A stretch of 64,000 bases of DNA from Lachnospiraceae bacterium XPB1003 (GCA_900102065.1 FMVK01000001.1:186001-250000), one strand, 5' to 3'. Positions 1 through 10,000 are shown, counted from the stretch's first letter. Numbers and translations are program-made. The notes: generated by a model not told the origin, from the letters alone.

Positions 1-93
1 ATACTTTTTCCAGTGGACCAGGACGACATTCTTATCTGCCGCATAAAAAACATCGCAGTATTCTGATAAATAAATTTCTTCCATATCTTTCAT
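1..93 (-). CDS. hypothetical protein, N-terminal fragment cut by window edge
   Basis: Only the first 31 codons are inside the window. They start at the ATG at 93, preceded by a GGGAG Shine-Dalgarno five bases upstream, and read without a stop to the edge (MKDMEEIYLSEYCDVFY...). The visible part is soluble, acidic, then hydrophobic (NVVLVHW). I do not recognise the family from so short a piece. The good ribosome binding site makes it a likely real gene. Confidence 0.55.
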   Translation of the reverse strand, partial: MKDMEEIYLSEYCDVFYAADKNVVLVHWKKY

Positions 94-232
94 TTTTCTC
101 CCTTATCGATCCTCACACTTAGCAGTTTACGTTCCCGGCTTCAGAAACTCGATCGTTTTACTGTCTATTTTCTATACCAAGATACTGCCGTAAATATAAT
201 CGTAATCTTCCGGGATAACCTACAACTATTTT

Positions 233-919
233 TTATTGCAGATACCAATATGTATGCCATCCTGACATCTGAATGATAGCCTCCCTCGGCACTTGTTTTA
301 ATATAGGAAACAGACCAAACCAGTCTGGCGCAGTCTGAATTAAACCAATCAGTGCAAATCCATAACAGAACCAGCAAAATGTATTTTTCTTTTCCTTATC
401 AAACGCAAATATCAATAATGGCACAATACCCAGAACGAATGCCGGAAGCAGATAATATACAATGCATTGAGTGATATTTAATGGATCCGTTGATGTGGCA
501 TATCCTGAAAAGTTTCCCTTTATGATACCGATATAAACGGTGCTGCCTTTTGGAAAGGCGATTCCGTGAAGCAGTTCATGTAATCCTTGAAGCAGAAATG
601 ATGATAAGGCACCGATAATAAAGCCTTTTTTTGAAGGAATAAACCAACTCTTTTTCTTACCGATAATAATCAATGCTATAAAAAGAACTATCAACGGAAC
701 GACTATGAAATACGATTGTTTTAATAATTCCGCCTGTGATTCCGCCTCGACAACCTGAATGGCATTTGGCGGTAAAATGGTCTCTTTCCATGCATCTACC
801 TCATTTGCGCTGATTCCTGCCCAAACAATATTCAAAACTAAAACTTTATAAATAACAAAGGCTATTGCAATCATGCCGATACCAATTGCCACCCAATGCC
901 TTTTTATTGTACTTTTCAT
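233..919 (-). CDS. DUF3267-type membrane protein with HELLH zinc-peptidase-like motif
   Basis: A membrane protein of about 228 residues. Hydrophobic segments lie near residues 12-34, 71-88, 101-113, 153-174 and 181-204. Residues 115-119 read HELLH, the HExxH signature of zincin metalloproteases, followed by GIAFP. This layout matches the DUF3267 family of putative membrane metalloproteases, whose substrate is not known to me. Two Met codons are adjacent (922 and 919). I prefer 919 because the AGGAG site at 926-930 is then six bases away instead of three. The neighbours are a chimeric pseudogene upstream and the cut gene downstream, so context gives no functional hint. Activity as a protease is inferred from the motif only. 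Confidence 0.7.
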   Translation of the reverse strand: MKSTIKRHWVAIGIGMIAIAFVIYKVLVLNIVWAGISANEVDAWKETILPPNAIQVVEAESQAELLKQSYFIVVPLIVLFIALIIIGKKKSWFIPSKKGFIIGALSSFLLQGLHELLHGIAFPKGSTVYIGIIKGNFSGYATSTDPLNITQCIVYYLLPAFVLGIVPLLIFAFDKEKKNTFCWFCYGFALIGLIQTAPDWFGLFPILKQVPREAIIQMSGWHTYWYLQ

Positions 920-949
920 CATAAGCTCCTTAGTGCAGAAAACTGAAAG

Positions 950-1422
950 CTAATGGTGACACTCACCATGTCCACATTTATGGTCTCCATGATACTCGTG
1001 ATCATGATGATCGCATGTAGCCTCGCCAACCTCTGCAAGAGTTCCTTCCAGATAGGATTTAACAACTTCATCAGCAATTCCGGATGCACCGGCATAAATC
1101 TTGATTCCGGATTCTGCCATGGCATTAATCGCTCCCCACCTATTCCGCCACAGATCATTACATTGGCGCCTGCCTCCTGCAAAAATCCTGCCAGGGCACC
1201 ATGTCCGGTCTCTCCCGTATCGATCACCTTCGAGGATTTCACCTCACCGTTATCAATAGACTTTTCTATCGTCTCACGTGAAATAATCTGCTCATCTTCT
1301 TCAAAGTGATCATCCCTTCGACCAAACTCTTCAAGCGCTCCATAGTTAAACGCTTCCTGATTATCCAATATAAATTGTTCTCTGTCTCTATCCTCTAAAG
1401 GAATAAGTTTTATATTATTCAT
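950..1422 (-). pseudogene. chimera of GNAT acetyltransferase N-terminus and NifX/dinitrogenase Fe-Mo cofactor-type C-terminus, frameshifted
   Basis: From the ATG at 1422, the first ~58 codons (IPLEDRDREQFILDNQ, ALEEFGRRDDHFEED, IISRETIEKSID) read like the N-terminus of a clostridial GNAT acetyltransferase. At NGEVKSSKVIDTG the frame passes into a NifX/NifB-like iron-molybdenum cluster-binding domain (GHGALAGFLQEAGANVMICGGIGG). The reading frame then breaks in a C-run at about 1133-1137. Adding one base restores the expected continuation AINAMAESGIKIYAGASG followed by a His/Cys-rich tail (DHHDHEYHGDHKCGHGECHH) ending at the TAG at 950-952. So two genes appear fused by deletion, and the fusion then lost a base. 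The GNAT acetyl-CoA site and the start of the NifX domain are both missing, so neither function is likely kept. An upstream ORF start at 1488 overlaps crcB and is less likely. Confidence 0.75.
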
Positions 1423-1451
1423 AGCAATATGTCCTGAAATATATTCGTCGA

Positions 1452-1820
1452 TTAAAATTTTATAACAGAAGCAATCTTCTTGCCGCATAGTATTCCTAAA
1501 ATGCAGCAGCCACAGCTCAATATCACATATATACTACCGGCAGCATATTGCTTATTATCAAACAGATTAAAAGCCTCCAGCGAAAATGTAGAGAATGTTG
1601 TAAAACCACCGCAGACACCGGTCTTCCAAAATAGAACTGTATTATCGGATATGCCTTCTTTATTACTCGTAACACCAACTATAAATCCAATCAGAACAGC
1701 TCCTATTATATTGGTTATAAGAGTCAATACAGGAAATTCCGCCTTAACCGGAATAAGACTTATAGCATATCGTGTTACTGCACCCAATGCACCCCCAAGT
1801 GCAACAAACAGAAAACTCAT
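1452..1820 (-). CDS. crcB: fluoride channel CrcB/Fluc
   Basis: A 122-residue protein with four hydrophobic helices, the usual size of the Fluc/CrcB fluoride channels, which export F- across the cytoplasmic membrane as dual-topology dimers. Family signatures are visible: GGALGAVTRY at residues 9-18, the conserved Asn in ITNIIG (residue 37), and the pore segment GVCGGFTTFSTFSLE at 68-82, with the two Phe residues that line the pore. The ATG at 1820 has a GAGG site five bases upstream. Many Firmicutes carry crcB as a pair encoding a heterodimer; only one copy is visible here. I saw no fluoride-riboswitch-like element upstream. Confidence 0.93.
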   Translation of the reverse strand: MSFLFVALGGALGAVTRYAISLIPVKAEFPVLTLITNIIGAVLIGFIVGVTSNKEGISDNTVLFWKTGVCGGFTTFSTFSLEAFNLFDNKQYAAGSIYVILSCGCCILGILCGKKIASVIKF

Positions 1821-1887
1821 ATCAACCTCACAATCTTATAAAACAAAAACTATATTTCTTCATTACTGTAACACCTTATAGTGCAAC

Positions 1888-2136
1888 CTATATTCTGCCC
1901 CAAAAATCCATTGCAGCTGAAATATTTATAAATAAAAACAGCGCCTCGAGAACTAAAGCCAGCACGAGAATAGCAAATGCAAATTTCCATACTAAAATTG
2001 TTCCGTTCTCGGTAAGCCATATACACCTGCCTTGTTTTAGCATTCTTTTTTGATCTATAAACGTAAATACTACCGCCAGAATCATAAGGATCAAATGAAC
2101 AGCTTGAGTCAATAGGTGAGTCAATGAGTGAGTCAA
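1888..2136 (-). CDS. small two-helix membrane protein, possibly a truncated remnant
   Basis: An 82-codon reading frame with two hydrophobic stretches (HLILMILAVVFTFI and ILVWKFAFAILVLALVLEAL) separated by a polar loop. The first dozen codons (MTHSLTHLLTQ) lie inside the GTCAAT repeat element, so the natural N-terminus may have been lost or replaced. An internal ATG at 2085 would give 66 residues but has no clear ribosome binding site. I do not recognise a family. It could be the C-terminal end of a gene truncated when the repeat arrived, or not a gene at all. Confidence 0.3.
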   Translation of the reverse strand: MTHSLTHLLTQAVHLILMILAVVFTFIDQKRMLKQGRCIWLTENGTILVWKFAFAILVLALVLEALFLFINISAAMDFWGRI

Positions 2137-2213
2137 TAGGGACGGTTCTCGTTGACTTCTTTACTTTCCTGCTTTTTGAATAATATAAGTCAATGAGAAC
2201 CGTCCCCATTGAC
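2106..2213. repeat. inverted-repeat element with GTCAAT...ACGGTTCTC arms
   Basis: Three tandem copies of GAGTCAAT at 2106-2137 lead into a 25-bp arm at 2132-2156. Its near-perfect inverted partner lies at 2189-2213 (23 of 25 positions pair by eye), with a 32-bp loop. Each arm begins GTCAA and ends TTGAC. The core GGGACGGTTCTC is, as I recall, a recurrent short dispersed repeat in Clostridia. The element sits directly downstream of the aminotransferase stop, so it may also terminate that transcript. Confidence 0.7.
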
Positions 2214-2235
2214 TTCTCGATAAATTTAACCGGGC

Positions 2236-3471
2236 TCATCGCCCGGTTTCTTTATATACATCTATATATGTCTCAGCTATAAATCTCACATCCTCATCCA
2301 ATAGCTTTGTGTGAAGAGGAAGAGTAACCTCATTCTCATACATATGATATGCATTGGGAAAATCCTTGATGTCGAAGCCCAGTGCCTTATAACCTGTCAT
2401 CATTGGAAGGGGCTTGTAGTGGACATTACAGGGAACTCCTCTTTCCTCCATCCTTGTGATGAACTCTCTCCTCTTCGCATCATCAAAGGATGTGATCCTG
2501 GTAAGATACAGATGACCGCTGGATGTGTAGCTATCCGTATAATGAGTCAGCCGCTTTACTTCCGGAATCTCACTGAGGATCTTATCATACATCTCTATGA
2601 TCTCTCTCCTTCTCTTAAGGAGTCCTTCATATCTCTTCATCTGCACAAGACCTATGGCTGCTGCCACATCGGTCATATTGCACTTGTACCAGGGGCCTAT
2701 TATGTCATATTCCCAGGCACCCAGCTTTGTCTTGGCAAGAGCATCCTTAGACTGTCCGTGCAGGCTGTAGAGCTGATACTGTTTGTAGATCTCTTCGTTG
2801 TCTACTCCCGGAATATCTCTCCAGACTGACGCACCGCCTTCCGCTGTGGTGAAGTTCTTCACCGCATGAAATGAGAAGGATGTGAAGTCTGCTATCTCTC
2901 CCACCATTCTGCTGTCTCTTGAAGCACCGAAAGCATGTGCGCCGTCAGCGATAATGAGAACTCTTCCCAAAGCGCTCTGTATCCTGCGTCCCAGATCTGT
3001 ATTTCCTCCGGGGGTAAAAAGTGATCTTTTCTTCTCGACTATATCAAAGATCCTGTCGTAATCGCAGGGGATACCCGCTATGTCTACTGGTACTATGGCC
3101 TTAGTCTTCTCATTTATCATAGCCTCCAGGGCATCATAGTCCGGCTCAAGTGATTCACTTTGGACATCAACAAATCTTACTGTTGCACCCACATGTATCG
3201 CAGCTGAAGCGCTGGCTGTGTATGTGTATGCAGGAACTATAACCTCATCACCTTCACCTATTCCGGCGATCCTGAAGTTCAGCTCCTCAGCTGCTGTCGC
3301 AGAATTTAATGCTACAGCTTTTGAAGTATGAACATAATCTGCAATCTGTCTCTCAAGTTCCTTTGTGCGAGGACCCGTTGTTATCCATCCGGATCTCAGG
3401 GCTTCCGCAACTTCCTCTATCTCTTCCTCCGTGATATCGGGAGGACTGAATATGATTTTTCTCTTTTCCAT
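2236..3471 (-). CDS. DegT/DnrJ/EryC1/StrS-type PLP sugar aminotransferase
   Basis: A 411-residue protein of the DegT aminotransferase family, which transfers the amino group of glutamate to a keto-sugar nucleotide using PLP. Seen in the sequence: the N-terminal FSPPDITEEEIEEVAEALRS and SGWITTGP motifs, the pyridine-contacting Asp in LIIADGAHAFGA (about residue 176), and the Schiff-base Lys in FSFHAVKNFTTAEGG (about residue 205). The length is normal. It lies 118 bp downstream of a PglF/CapD-type dehydratase on the same strand. The pair could convert UDP-GlcNAc to a UDP-4-amino-4,6-dideoxy sugar of the bacillosamine type; this is inference. The ribosome binding site is AGAGGTC just before the ATG at 3471. 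Confidence 0.88.
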   Translation of the reverse strand: MEKRKIIFSPPDITEEEIEEVAEALRSGWITTGPRTKELERQIADYVHTSKAVALNSATAAEELNFRIAGIGEGDEVIVPAYTYTASASAAIHVGATVRFVDVQSESLEPDYDALEAMINEKTKAIVPVDIAGIPCDYDRIFDIVEKKRSLFTPGGNTDLGRRIQSALGRVLIIADGAHAFGASRDSRMVGEIADFTSFSFHAVKNFTTAEGGASVWRDIPGVDNEEIYKQYQLYSLHGQSKDALAKTKLGAWEYDIIGPWYKCNMTDVAAAIGLVQMKRYEGLLKRRREIIEMYDKILSEIPEVKRLTHYTDSYTSSGHLYLTRITSFDDAKRREFITRMEERGVPCNVHYKPLPMMTGYKALGFDIKDFPNAYHMYENEVTLPLHTKLLDEDVRFIAETYIDVYKETGR

Positions 3472-3589
3472 ATGACCTCTAATTCTTATCGGACTATTAA
3501 CTGACAGTTCGGATTTCAGGCTCTGTACGATCTATTTCCGATCTGCTTTCTTCATTCCGAATTATAATGCTCTACCCGGATTATTTATT

Positions 3590-5581
3590 TCATTCCGGAT
3601 GATAAGTCTTCACCACAGCGGCAACCTTCTCTCTGATATCGTGACTTCCGGCATAAGCCGCATCCATAAGTTCTTCCAGCTGATCGATGAATTTCTCTCT
3701 GTCGAATTCCAGAGGATTACCGATATGAATCAGATGATTGGGTGTCGTTCCCATTCCTTCCTCAGCCATGAGCTTCTCTTCATACATCTTCTCTCCGGGA
3801 CGAAGTCCTGTATAAACGATCTTGATATCCTCATCAGGCTTGAGTCCCGAGAGTCTTATAAGATTCCTTGCTAAAGTATCGATCTTAACAGGGCTGCCCA
3901 TATCCAGTACGAATATCTCTCCACCCTTTGCATAAGTTCCTGCCTGAAGTACCAGGCTTACCGCTTCCGGTATGGTCATGAAATATCTGATGATATCGGG
4001 ATGTGTTACTGTTACGGGACCGCCTTCAGCTATCTGCTCTTTAAAAAGCGGAACAACCGAACCGTTGCTTCCCAGCACATTTCCGAAACGAACTGCCACA
4101 TATTCCGTATGCGGTGTCACACCTTCCTTAACACCTTTCCTGTCTTCCGGAGATGCACTGTCATCGTGGGTATAGATCTTCGGAAGGAGATCGGTCTTAC
4201 CGGCTTTGACCATAGCGTCAAAAGTCTGGATGACCATCTCGCAGAGTCTCTTGCTGGCACCCATGATATTGGTAGGATTAACAGCCTTGTCAGTACTGAT
4301 GAGAACAAAACGGCTGCAGCCGTGAGTCATGGCTGCATAGGCTGTCTTGTAAGTGCCGATGGCATTGTTCTTAATGGCTTCCACAGGGCTTTCCTCCATA
4401 AGAGGCACGTGCTTGTGAGCAGCCGCATGATAAACGATCTCTGGCTTATATTCATCAAATATCTGATCAAGCCTTCTGCTGTCTCTTACAGATCCGATTA
4501 GCACCTTCATGTTGAGATCCGGATGTATACGTCTGATCTCCTGCTCTATAGCATAAGCATTATTTTCATATACATCAAAAATGATAAGCTGCTTCGGTCC
4601 GTGTTTCGCTATCTGTCTGCAAAGTTCGGAACCGATGGATCCGCCGCCACCGGTGACCATTATCACCTTACCGCTTATAAATTCATATATCTCCGTCATG
4701 TCCACACGGATAGGCTCACGCCCCAGCAGATCTTCTATGGACACGCTCTCCAGATCCGCTACAGAGATATTATTTTCATCTACCATCTTGTAGACATCAC
4801 GCAAGAGCTTCAGCTCGCAGTCTGTCTCTTTACAGATGTTCAGGATATCTCTCTTTTCATCGGATGATGCGGAAGGTATCGCAATATAGATCTTTGCGCA
4901 CTTATACTTCTTAACCGCAGAAAGTATCTCATCCCTTCCTCCGATAATATGTACACCATCTATGGATCTGCCCCATGTGTTTTTATCATCATCGATGATG
5001 CTGACGATACGTTCTCTGGTCTGACCGATACGGTTGACCTCTCTGATGATGGCTCTTCCCGCGGAACCCGCACCGATAAGGAGTATCGGAGTCAGCTCCT
5101 CGGTATACTGTTTTCTCGCGCCCTTAAAGAGCAGGACAAATCTGTAGGAAAATCTCGCCGTCACTATGAAGAAGAACTGGAACATAACTCCCGCAAGATA
5201 ATAGGAGAACGGCATTCGGTTGTATTTGATATGCGGTAAGAAAAGCGATATCTCTATTCCGACAACCTGTATCACAAAAGTGATACCCGTCGCTATGACT
5301 ATCCTTTCAAGCTCCATAAAACTTGCAAAGCGCCACATGCTCCGATAGAGTCCGCACTTATTGAAAACGATCAGACAAAATAAAGCATAGAATGGGATAA
5401 ACTGAATGAACGGAGTAAGACAATAGTCATTGTTTATCGATTCTATGCTGCAATCATATCTGAGCCAGAGCGCCAAAAAGTAGGCAAGATTTACAGCAAT
5501 CGCATCATATACCGCAAGTACTATAGCTACGATCTGCCAGTGCTGTATTCTTCTGTTTTTTATTTCTTTATTCTGACCCAT
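3590..5581 (-). CDS. membrane-anchored nucleotide-sugar 4,6-dehydratase, PglF/CapD/WbpM type
   Basis: 663 residues. The first ~150 form four membrane helices. They are followed by a CoA-binding-like Rossmann domain (ILLIGAGSAGRAI, about 166-178) and the catalytic extended SDR domain, with VTGGGGSIGSELCRQI (309-324), HAAAHKHVPLME (385-396) and STDKAVNPTNIMGASKR (429-445). The usual YxxxK is MxxxK (Met440, Lys444), typical of this family of inverting or non-inverting UDP-GlcNAc 4,6-dehydratases. It makes the 4-keto-6-deoxy intermediate for amino-sugar synthesis at the inner membrane face. Its start overlaps the serine acetyltransferase stop by one base, so they are cotranscribed. The aminotransferase downstream probably uses its product. 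Confidence 0.92.
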   Translation of the reverse strand: MGQNKEIKNRRIQHWQIVAIVLAVYDAIAVNLAYFLALWLRYDCSIESINNDYCLTPFIQFIPFYALFCLIVFNKCGLYRSMWRFASFMELERIVIATGITFVIQVVGIEISLFLPHIKYNRMPFSYYLAGVMFQFFFIVTARFSYRFVLLFKGARKQYTEELTPILLIGAGSAGRAIIREVNRIGQTRERIVSIIDDDKNTWGRSIDGVHIIGGRDEILSAVKKYKCAKIYIAIPSASSDEKRDILNICKETDCELKLLRDVYKMVDENNISVADLESVSIEDLLGREPIRVDMTEIYEFISGKVIMVTGGGGSIGSELCRQIAKHGPKQLIIFDVYENNAYAIEQEIRRIHPDLNMKVLIGSVRDSRRLDQIFDEYKPEIVYHAAAHKHVPLMEESPVEAIKNNAIGTYKTAYAAMTHGCSRFVLISTDKAVNPTNIMGASKRLCEMVIQTFDAMVKAGKTDLLPKIYTHDDSASPEDRKGVKEGVTPHTEYVAVRFGNVLGSNGSVVPLFKEQIAEGGPVTVTHPDIIRYFMTIPEAVSLVLQAGTYAKGGEIFVLDMGSPVKIDTLARNLIRLSGLKPDEDIKIVYTGLRPGEKMYEEKLMAEEGMGTTPNHLIHIGNPLEFDREKFIDQLEELMDAAYAGSHDIREKVAAVVKTYHPE

Positions 5582-6567
5582 TACTTTTTTAATTCAAAAT
5601 TTTCTTCATTGTCATCATCTGACAGAGGCTTGGGTTCTTCACCCTGATGACGTATCATTTCCTGACTTCTGATATTTACTCTGGCTCCTGCAGGAATAGA
5701 TCTTGTGATAAAACAGTTACCGCCTATAACAGCACCTTCGCCGATCACTGTCTCTCCACCGAGTATGGAAGCTCCTGAATATATTGTTACATTATCCTTA
5801 ATGGTCGGATGACGCTTTTTATTGTTGAGAGTTCTTCCGCCGCGTGTTGAAAGCGCACCTAATGTCACTCCCTGATATATCTTTACATTTTCACCGATCT
5901 CTGTAGTCTCACCAACTACAATACCCGTACCGTGATCGATGAAGAAATACTTTCCGATAGTAGCGCCCGGATTGATATCTATACCTGTCTGGGAATGCGC
6001 ATACTCTGTCATGATACGGGGGATCAAAGGCACGTTCAGAAGATAGAGCTCATGCGCCACACGGTTAACGAATATCGCATAGAGCCCGGGATAAGAGAAA
6101 ATGATCTCATCCTTATAAAATGCTGCCGGATCTCCGTCAAAAGATGCCTGGACATCTGTCTCAATATACTCGCGGATCTTTGGGATCTTCTCCATGAAAG
6201 CAAATACTATGTCCTGCGCAGCATCCTGTCTCTCTTTCAGACAAAGATCACTGTACTTGGGCTGATACTGGAGAACGATCGCTATCTGTCTGTTCAGATG
6301 AAAGATAACATCCTCCACCAGCATTGCGATATTGTTGCGAATGGTATAAACCTTAAAGGAAGGATTCTTGAAAAATCCCGGGAATACTATTCTCTGGAGC
6401 TTCTCAAGTATGGATATGATAGTGTCCCTGTCGGGATGATCGAATGTCGATACCTTATCGATATCCTTTCCTCCGGCATAGTCCTTCATATAAGAATCAA
6501 CAAGAGCCTCTATACGGGCTTCCGTGATCTTGTCTGCAAATCCGTTGTCATCAGTGCATTTGTTCAT
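5581..6567 (-). CDS. serine O-acetyltransferase, long EpsC/SrpH-like form
   Basis: 328 residues. An N-terminal helical domain of ~190 residues precedes a left-handed beta-helix of hexapeptide repeats (GIDINPGATIGKYFFIDHG, GIVVGETTEIGENVKIYQGV, GASILGGETVIGEGAVIGGN). The DHGTG motif at 211-215 and HELYL near 172 correspond to serine acetyltransferase active-site regions. The enzyme transfers acetyl from acetyl-CoA to L-serine, giving O-acetylserine for cysteine synthesis. No cysteine synthase lies nearby. It is instead coupled to the sugar dehydratase downstream (one-base overlap), and rlmH ends 11 bp upstream of its start. An acetyltransferase for another small acceptor cannot be excluded from sequence alone. 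Confidence 0.87.
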   Translation of the reverse strand: MNKCTDDNGFADKITEARIEALVDSYMKDYAGGKDIDKVSTFDHPDRDTIISILEKLQRIVFPGFFKNPSFKVYTIRNNIAMLVEDVIFHLNRQIAIVLQYQPKYSDLCLKERQDAAQDIVFAFMEKIPKIREYIETDVQASFDGDPAAFYKDEIIFSYPGLYAIFVNRVAHELYLLNVPLIPRIMTEYAHSQTGIDINPGATIGKYFFIDHGTGIVVGETTEIGENVKIYQGVTLGALSTRGGRTLNNKKRHPTIKDNVTIYSGASILGGETVIGEGAVIGGNCFITRSIPAGARVNIRSQEMIRHQGEEPKPLSDDDNEENFELKK

Positions 6568-6578
6568 ATTAACCTCTG

Positions 6579-7058
6579 TTATTTGTGGTAGGGTTCTCCC
6601 GAAATGATACGGTACGCACGGTAGATCTGCTCAAGCAGCATCACCCTGAAAAGCTGATGGGGGAAAGTCATCTTTCCGAAACCTATTCTTTCATTGGCTC
6701 TCTTATATATGCTTTCAGCGAGCCCCAAAGACCCGCCGATCACAAATATGATATGACTTTTTCCTGAAATACCGAGATCATTTATCTTGTCGGCAAATTC
6801 GGGACTGGTATATTCCTTCCCGCCGACAGCCAGTGCCACGACGTAAGCACTGTCCGGTATGTGTTTCATCATACGAGCAGCTTCTTTTTCAAGGATCTGC
6901 CCGTTCACTCGATCCGATGCACCATCCGGAGTCTTCTCGTCGTCCACTTCTATTACTTCAGCCTTTGCGTATCTCGAGAGTCTTTTGACATACTCGGATA
7001 CGGCATCGGCATAAAATTTTTCCTTGCACTTTCCTGCGCAGAGTACGGTGATCCTCAT
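6579..7058 (-). CDS. rlmH: 23S rRNA (pseudouridine1915-N3)-methyltransferase RlmH
   Basis: 159 residues, the standard length for this SPOUT-class enzyme, which methylates pseudouridine 1915 in helix 69 of 23S rRNA. Recognisable segments are MRITVLCAGKCKEKF at the start, the SAM-binding trefoil-knot region IIFVIGGSLGLAESIYKRAN, and the C-terminal LSF-type block MTFPHQLFRVMLLEQIYRAYRI followed by GEPYHK. The ATG at 7058 overlaps the carB stop as TGATG, so translation is probably coupled. A GTG codon immediately upstream (7061) could be used but adds only one residue. Confidence 0.97.
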   Translation of the reverse strand: MRITVLCAGKCKEKFYADAVSEYVKRLSRYAKAEVIEVDDEKTPDGASDRVNGQILEKEAARMMKHIPDSAYVVALAVGGKEYTSPEFADKINDLGISGKSHIIFVIGGSLGLAESIYKRANERIGFGKMTFPHQLFRVMLLEQIYRAYRIISGEPYHK

Positions 7059-10000
7059 CACTCACGGATCATTGCATGGTATTCCTGCAGTGACATTACG
7101 GGAACTCCCTCGCCCTTCTTCTCTGCACTTATACCTGCTGCGGTAGCTCTTGCTGCTGCCATTGTCGTGATATAAGGAACATGATGCTTGATGGCATTCT
7201 GACGGATATAGCTGTCGGATACCGCATCCTTCTTATCATTCGGTGTATTGATGATGAGATCGATCTCACCGTTTGTAAGAGCATCCAGTATATTCGGACG
7301 ACCTTCGTAGATCTTGTTGATCTTCTCGGTCTCGATACCTGCACCCTTTATCATATCGTAGGTTCCGCCTGTTGAAAGGATCCTGAATCCGTCCTCGGCA
7401 AAGCTGCGTGCTATCTCGATAAGTTCAGGCTTATCGCGATCACTTACGCTGATAAGTACTGTTCCTTCAGTAGGAAGCTCTGTACGTGTTCCTTCTTCTG
7501 CCTTGAAGAATGCGCGTCCCCAATCCGTTGAAAGTCCGAGAACCTCACCTGTAGAACGCATTTCGGGTCCGAGTACCGGGTCAACCTCAGGGAACATATT
7601 GAAGGGGAATACCGCTTCCTTAACTCCGTAATAAGGTATCTTTCTGTCATGGAGAGAACTGATGGGTGACTTTCCGCCTGTGATGGGAAGAGTCATTATC
7701 TCTGTCGCAGTCTTTACCATGTTGATGCCGCAAACCTTTGATACAAGAGGCACCGTACGGGATGCACGGGGATTAGCCTCGATAACATATACCACATCAT
7801 CCTCGATGGCATACTGCATGTTCATAAGACCTACTACATTGAGATCCTTTGCGATCTTTCTTGTGTAATCCTTAATGGTCTCGATCTGCTTTTCTGTAAG
7901 ATGCTTGGAAGGCAGTATGCATGCTGAGTCTCCTGAATGGATACCTGCAAGCTCGATATGCTCCATAACAGCGGGAACAAATACATCCTTACCGTCACAG
8001 ATTGCATCTGCCTCGCACTCGATAGCATGATGAAGGAATCTGTCGATGAGGATAGGACGATCAGGTGTTACTCCTACTGCCTCTGCCATATAGTGATTCA
8101 TCTGCTCATCATTGTGTACGACTTCCATTCCGCGTCCACCGAGTACGTATGAAGGACGAACCATTACAGGGTAACCTATCTGATTTGCAAGTGCCTTAGC
8201 CTCTTCAACGGTTACAGCCATTCCCGATTCAGCCATGGGTATGTGGAACTTATCCATCATTCCTCTGAAGAGATCTCTGTCTTCCGCAAGATCTATAGCC
8301 TCAGGTGTTGTTCCTAAGATATTTACGCCGTTTGCTTTAAGTGAAGCGGCGAGATTAAGCGGTGTCTGACCTCCGAACTGAGCGATGACACCGACAGGAT
8401 TCTCTCTCCTGTAGATGCTGAGAACATCCTCAAGTGTAAGAGGCTCAAAATAGAGCTTATCGGAAGTATCATAGTCTGTTGAAACCGTCTCGGGATTACA
8501 GTTAACGATTACAGTCTCAATTCCAAGCTTCTTAAGTGCAAATGCCGCATGTACACAACAATAGTCGAACTCGATACCCTGACCGATACGGTTGGGGCCG
8601 CCGCCGAGGATCATTACCTTCTTCTTAGCGTCTGCTGCGGGAGCTTCAACCTTCTTAGGCTCGATATTGTAGCTGGAGTAGTAGTAGCAGCTGTCCTTGG
8701 TTCCGCTGACATGAACTGCATCCCACTCTTCTGTAACACCGATCTTCTCGCGGGCTTCTCTGATCTGATCCTCAGATACACCGCAGATCATAGCGAGATA
8801 TCTGTCCGAGAATCCATCCTTCTTGGCCTTTGTAAGGATCTCATCCGAAGGAACGACACCGGGTGTTCTTGCTCCGAAGTCTTCATCGGAAGCATTCTTA
8901 TGAGAAGCCTTCGCGATTTCCTTCTCCTCATCAACGAGTTCCTTCATCTGCTCTAAGAAGTACTTCTTGATCTTAGTCACCTCATAGAGCTTATCAAGGT
9001 CAGCACCCTTACGGATAGCTTCATACATTATGAACTGTCTTTCACTTGTGGGATAAACAAGGAGTGACATGAGCTCATCGAGGCTCATATCATGATAATC
9101 CTTAACATATCCGAGACCGTAGCGTCCCTTCTCAAGAGAACGGATAGCCTTCTGGAATGCTTCCTTATAGGTCTTACCGATACTCATGACTTCACCTACG
9201 GCTCTCATCTGGGTTCCCAGATGATCGGAAACACCCTTGAACTTTTCGAATGCCCATCTTGCGAACTTGATAACAACATAGTCTCCGTCGGGAACATACT
9301 TATCAAGTGTTCCGTACTTTCCGCATTCGATATCTTCAAGATTCAGACCGCATGCAAGCATTGCGGATACCAGCGCGATAGGGAATCCTGTTGCCTTGGA
9401 AGCAAGAGCGGAAGATCTGGAAGTTCTGGGATTGATCTCGATGATGATGATCCTTCCTGTCTTGGGATCATGAGCAAACTGGCAGTTACATCCGCCGATA
9501 ACCTGTACCTTATCTACTACTTTATAAGCCTGCTCCTGAAGACGCTTCTGAACATCTTCGGAGATAGTAAGCATAGGTGCTGAACAGAAGGAATCACCTG
9601 TATGAACACCCATGGGATCGATATTCTCTATAAAACATACAGTGATCATCTTGCCCTTGGAGTCACGGACAACCTCGAGCTCCAGCTCTTCCCATCCGAT
9701 AACAGACTCTTCCACAAGTACCTGATGAACGAGTGAAGCCTGAAGACCTCTTGCACATACAGTCTTTAACTCCTCTACGTTGTAAACAAGTCCGCCGCCG
9801 GCGCCGCCCATTGTATAAGCAGGACGGAGAACTACGGGATATCCGAGACGGGAAGCTATCTCTTCTGCTTCTTCAACCGAATAAGCAACCTGGCTTCTTG
9901 CCATCTCAACACCCAGCTCGTTCATGGTGTTCTTGAACTCTATTCTGTCCTCGCCTCGCTCGATGGCATCAACCTGTACACCGATGACCTGAACATTGTA

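Noticed and set aside
919-1488. A 189-codon open frame treated as one intact protein
   Set aside because: Its two ends have sequences of two unrelated families and its last third is out of frame with an obvious NifX-like tail; it is a broken chimera. Its upstream start also overlaps crcB.
1821-1890. Fluoride riboswitch upstream of crcB
   Set aside because: I looked for the conserved pseudoknot and loop sequences of the crcB motif and did not find them on the minus strand.
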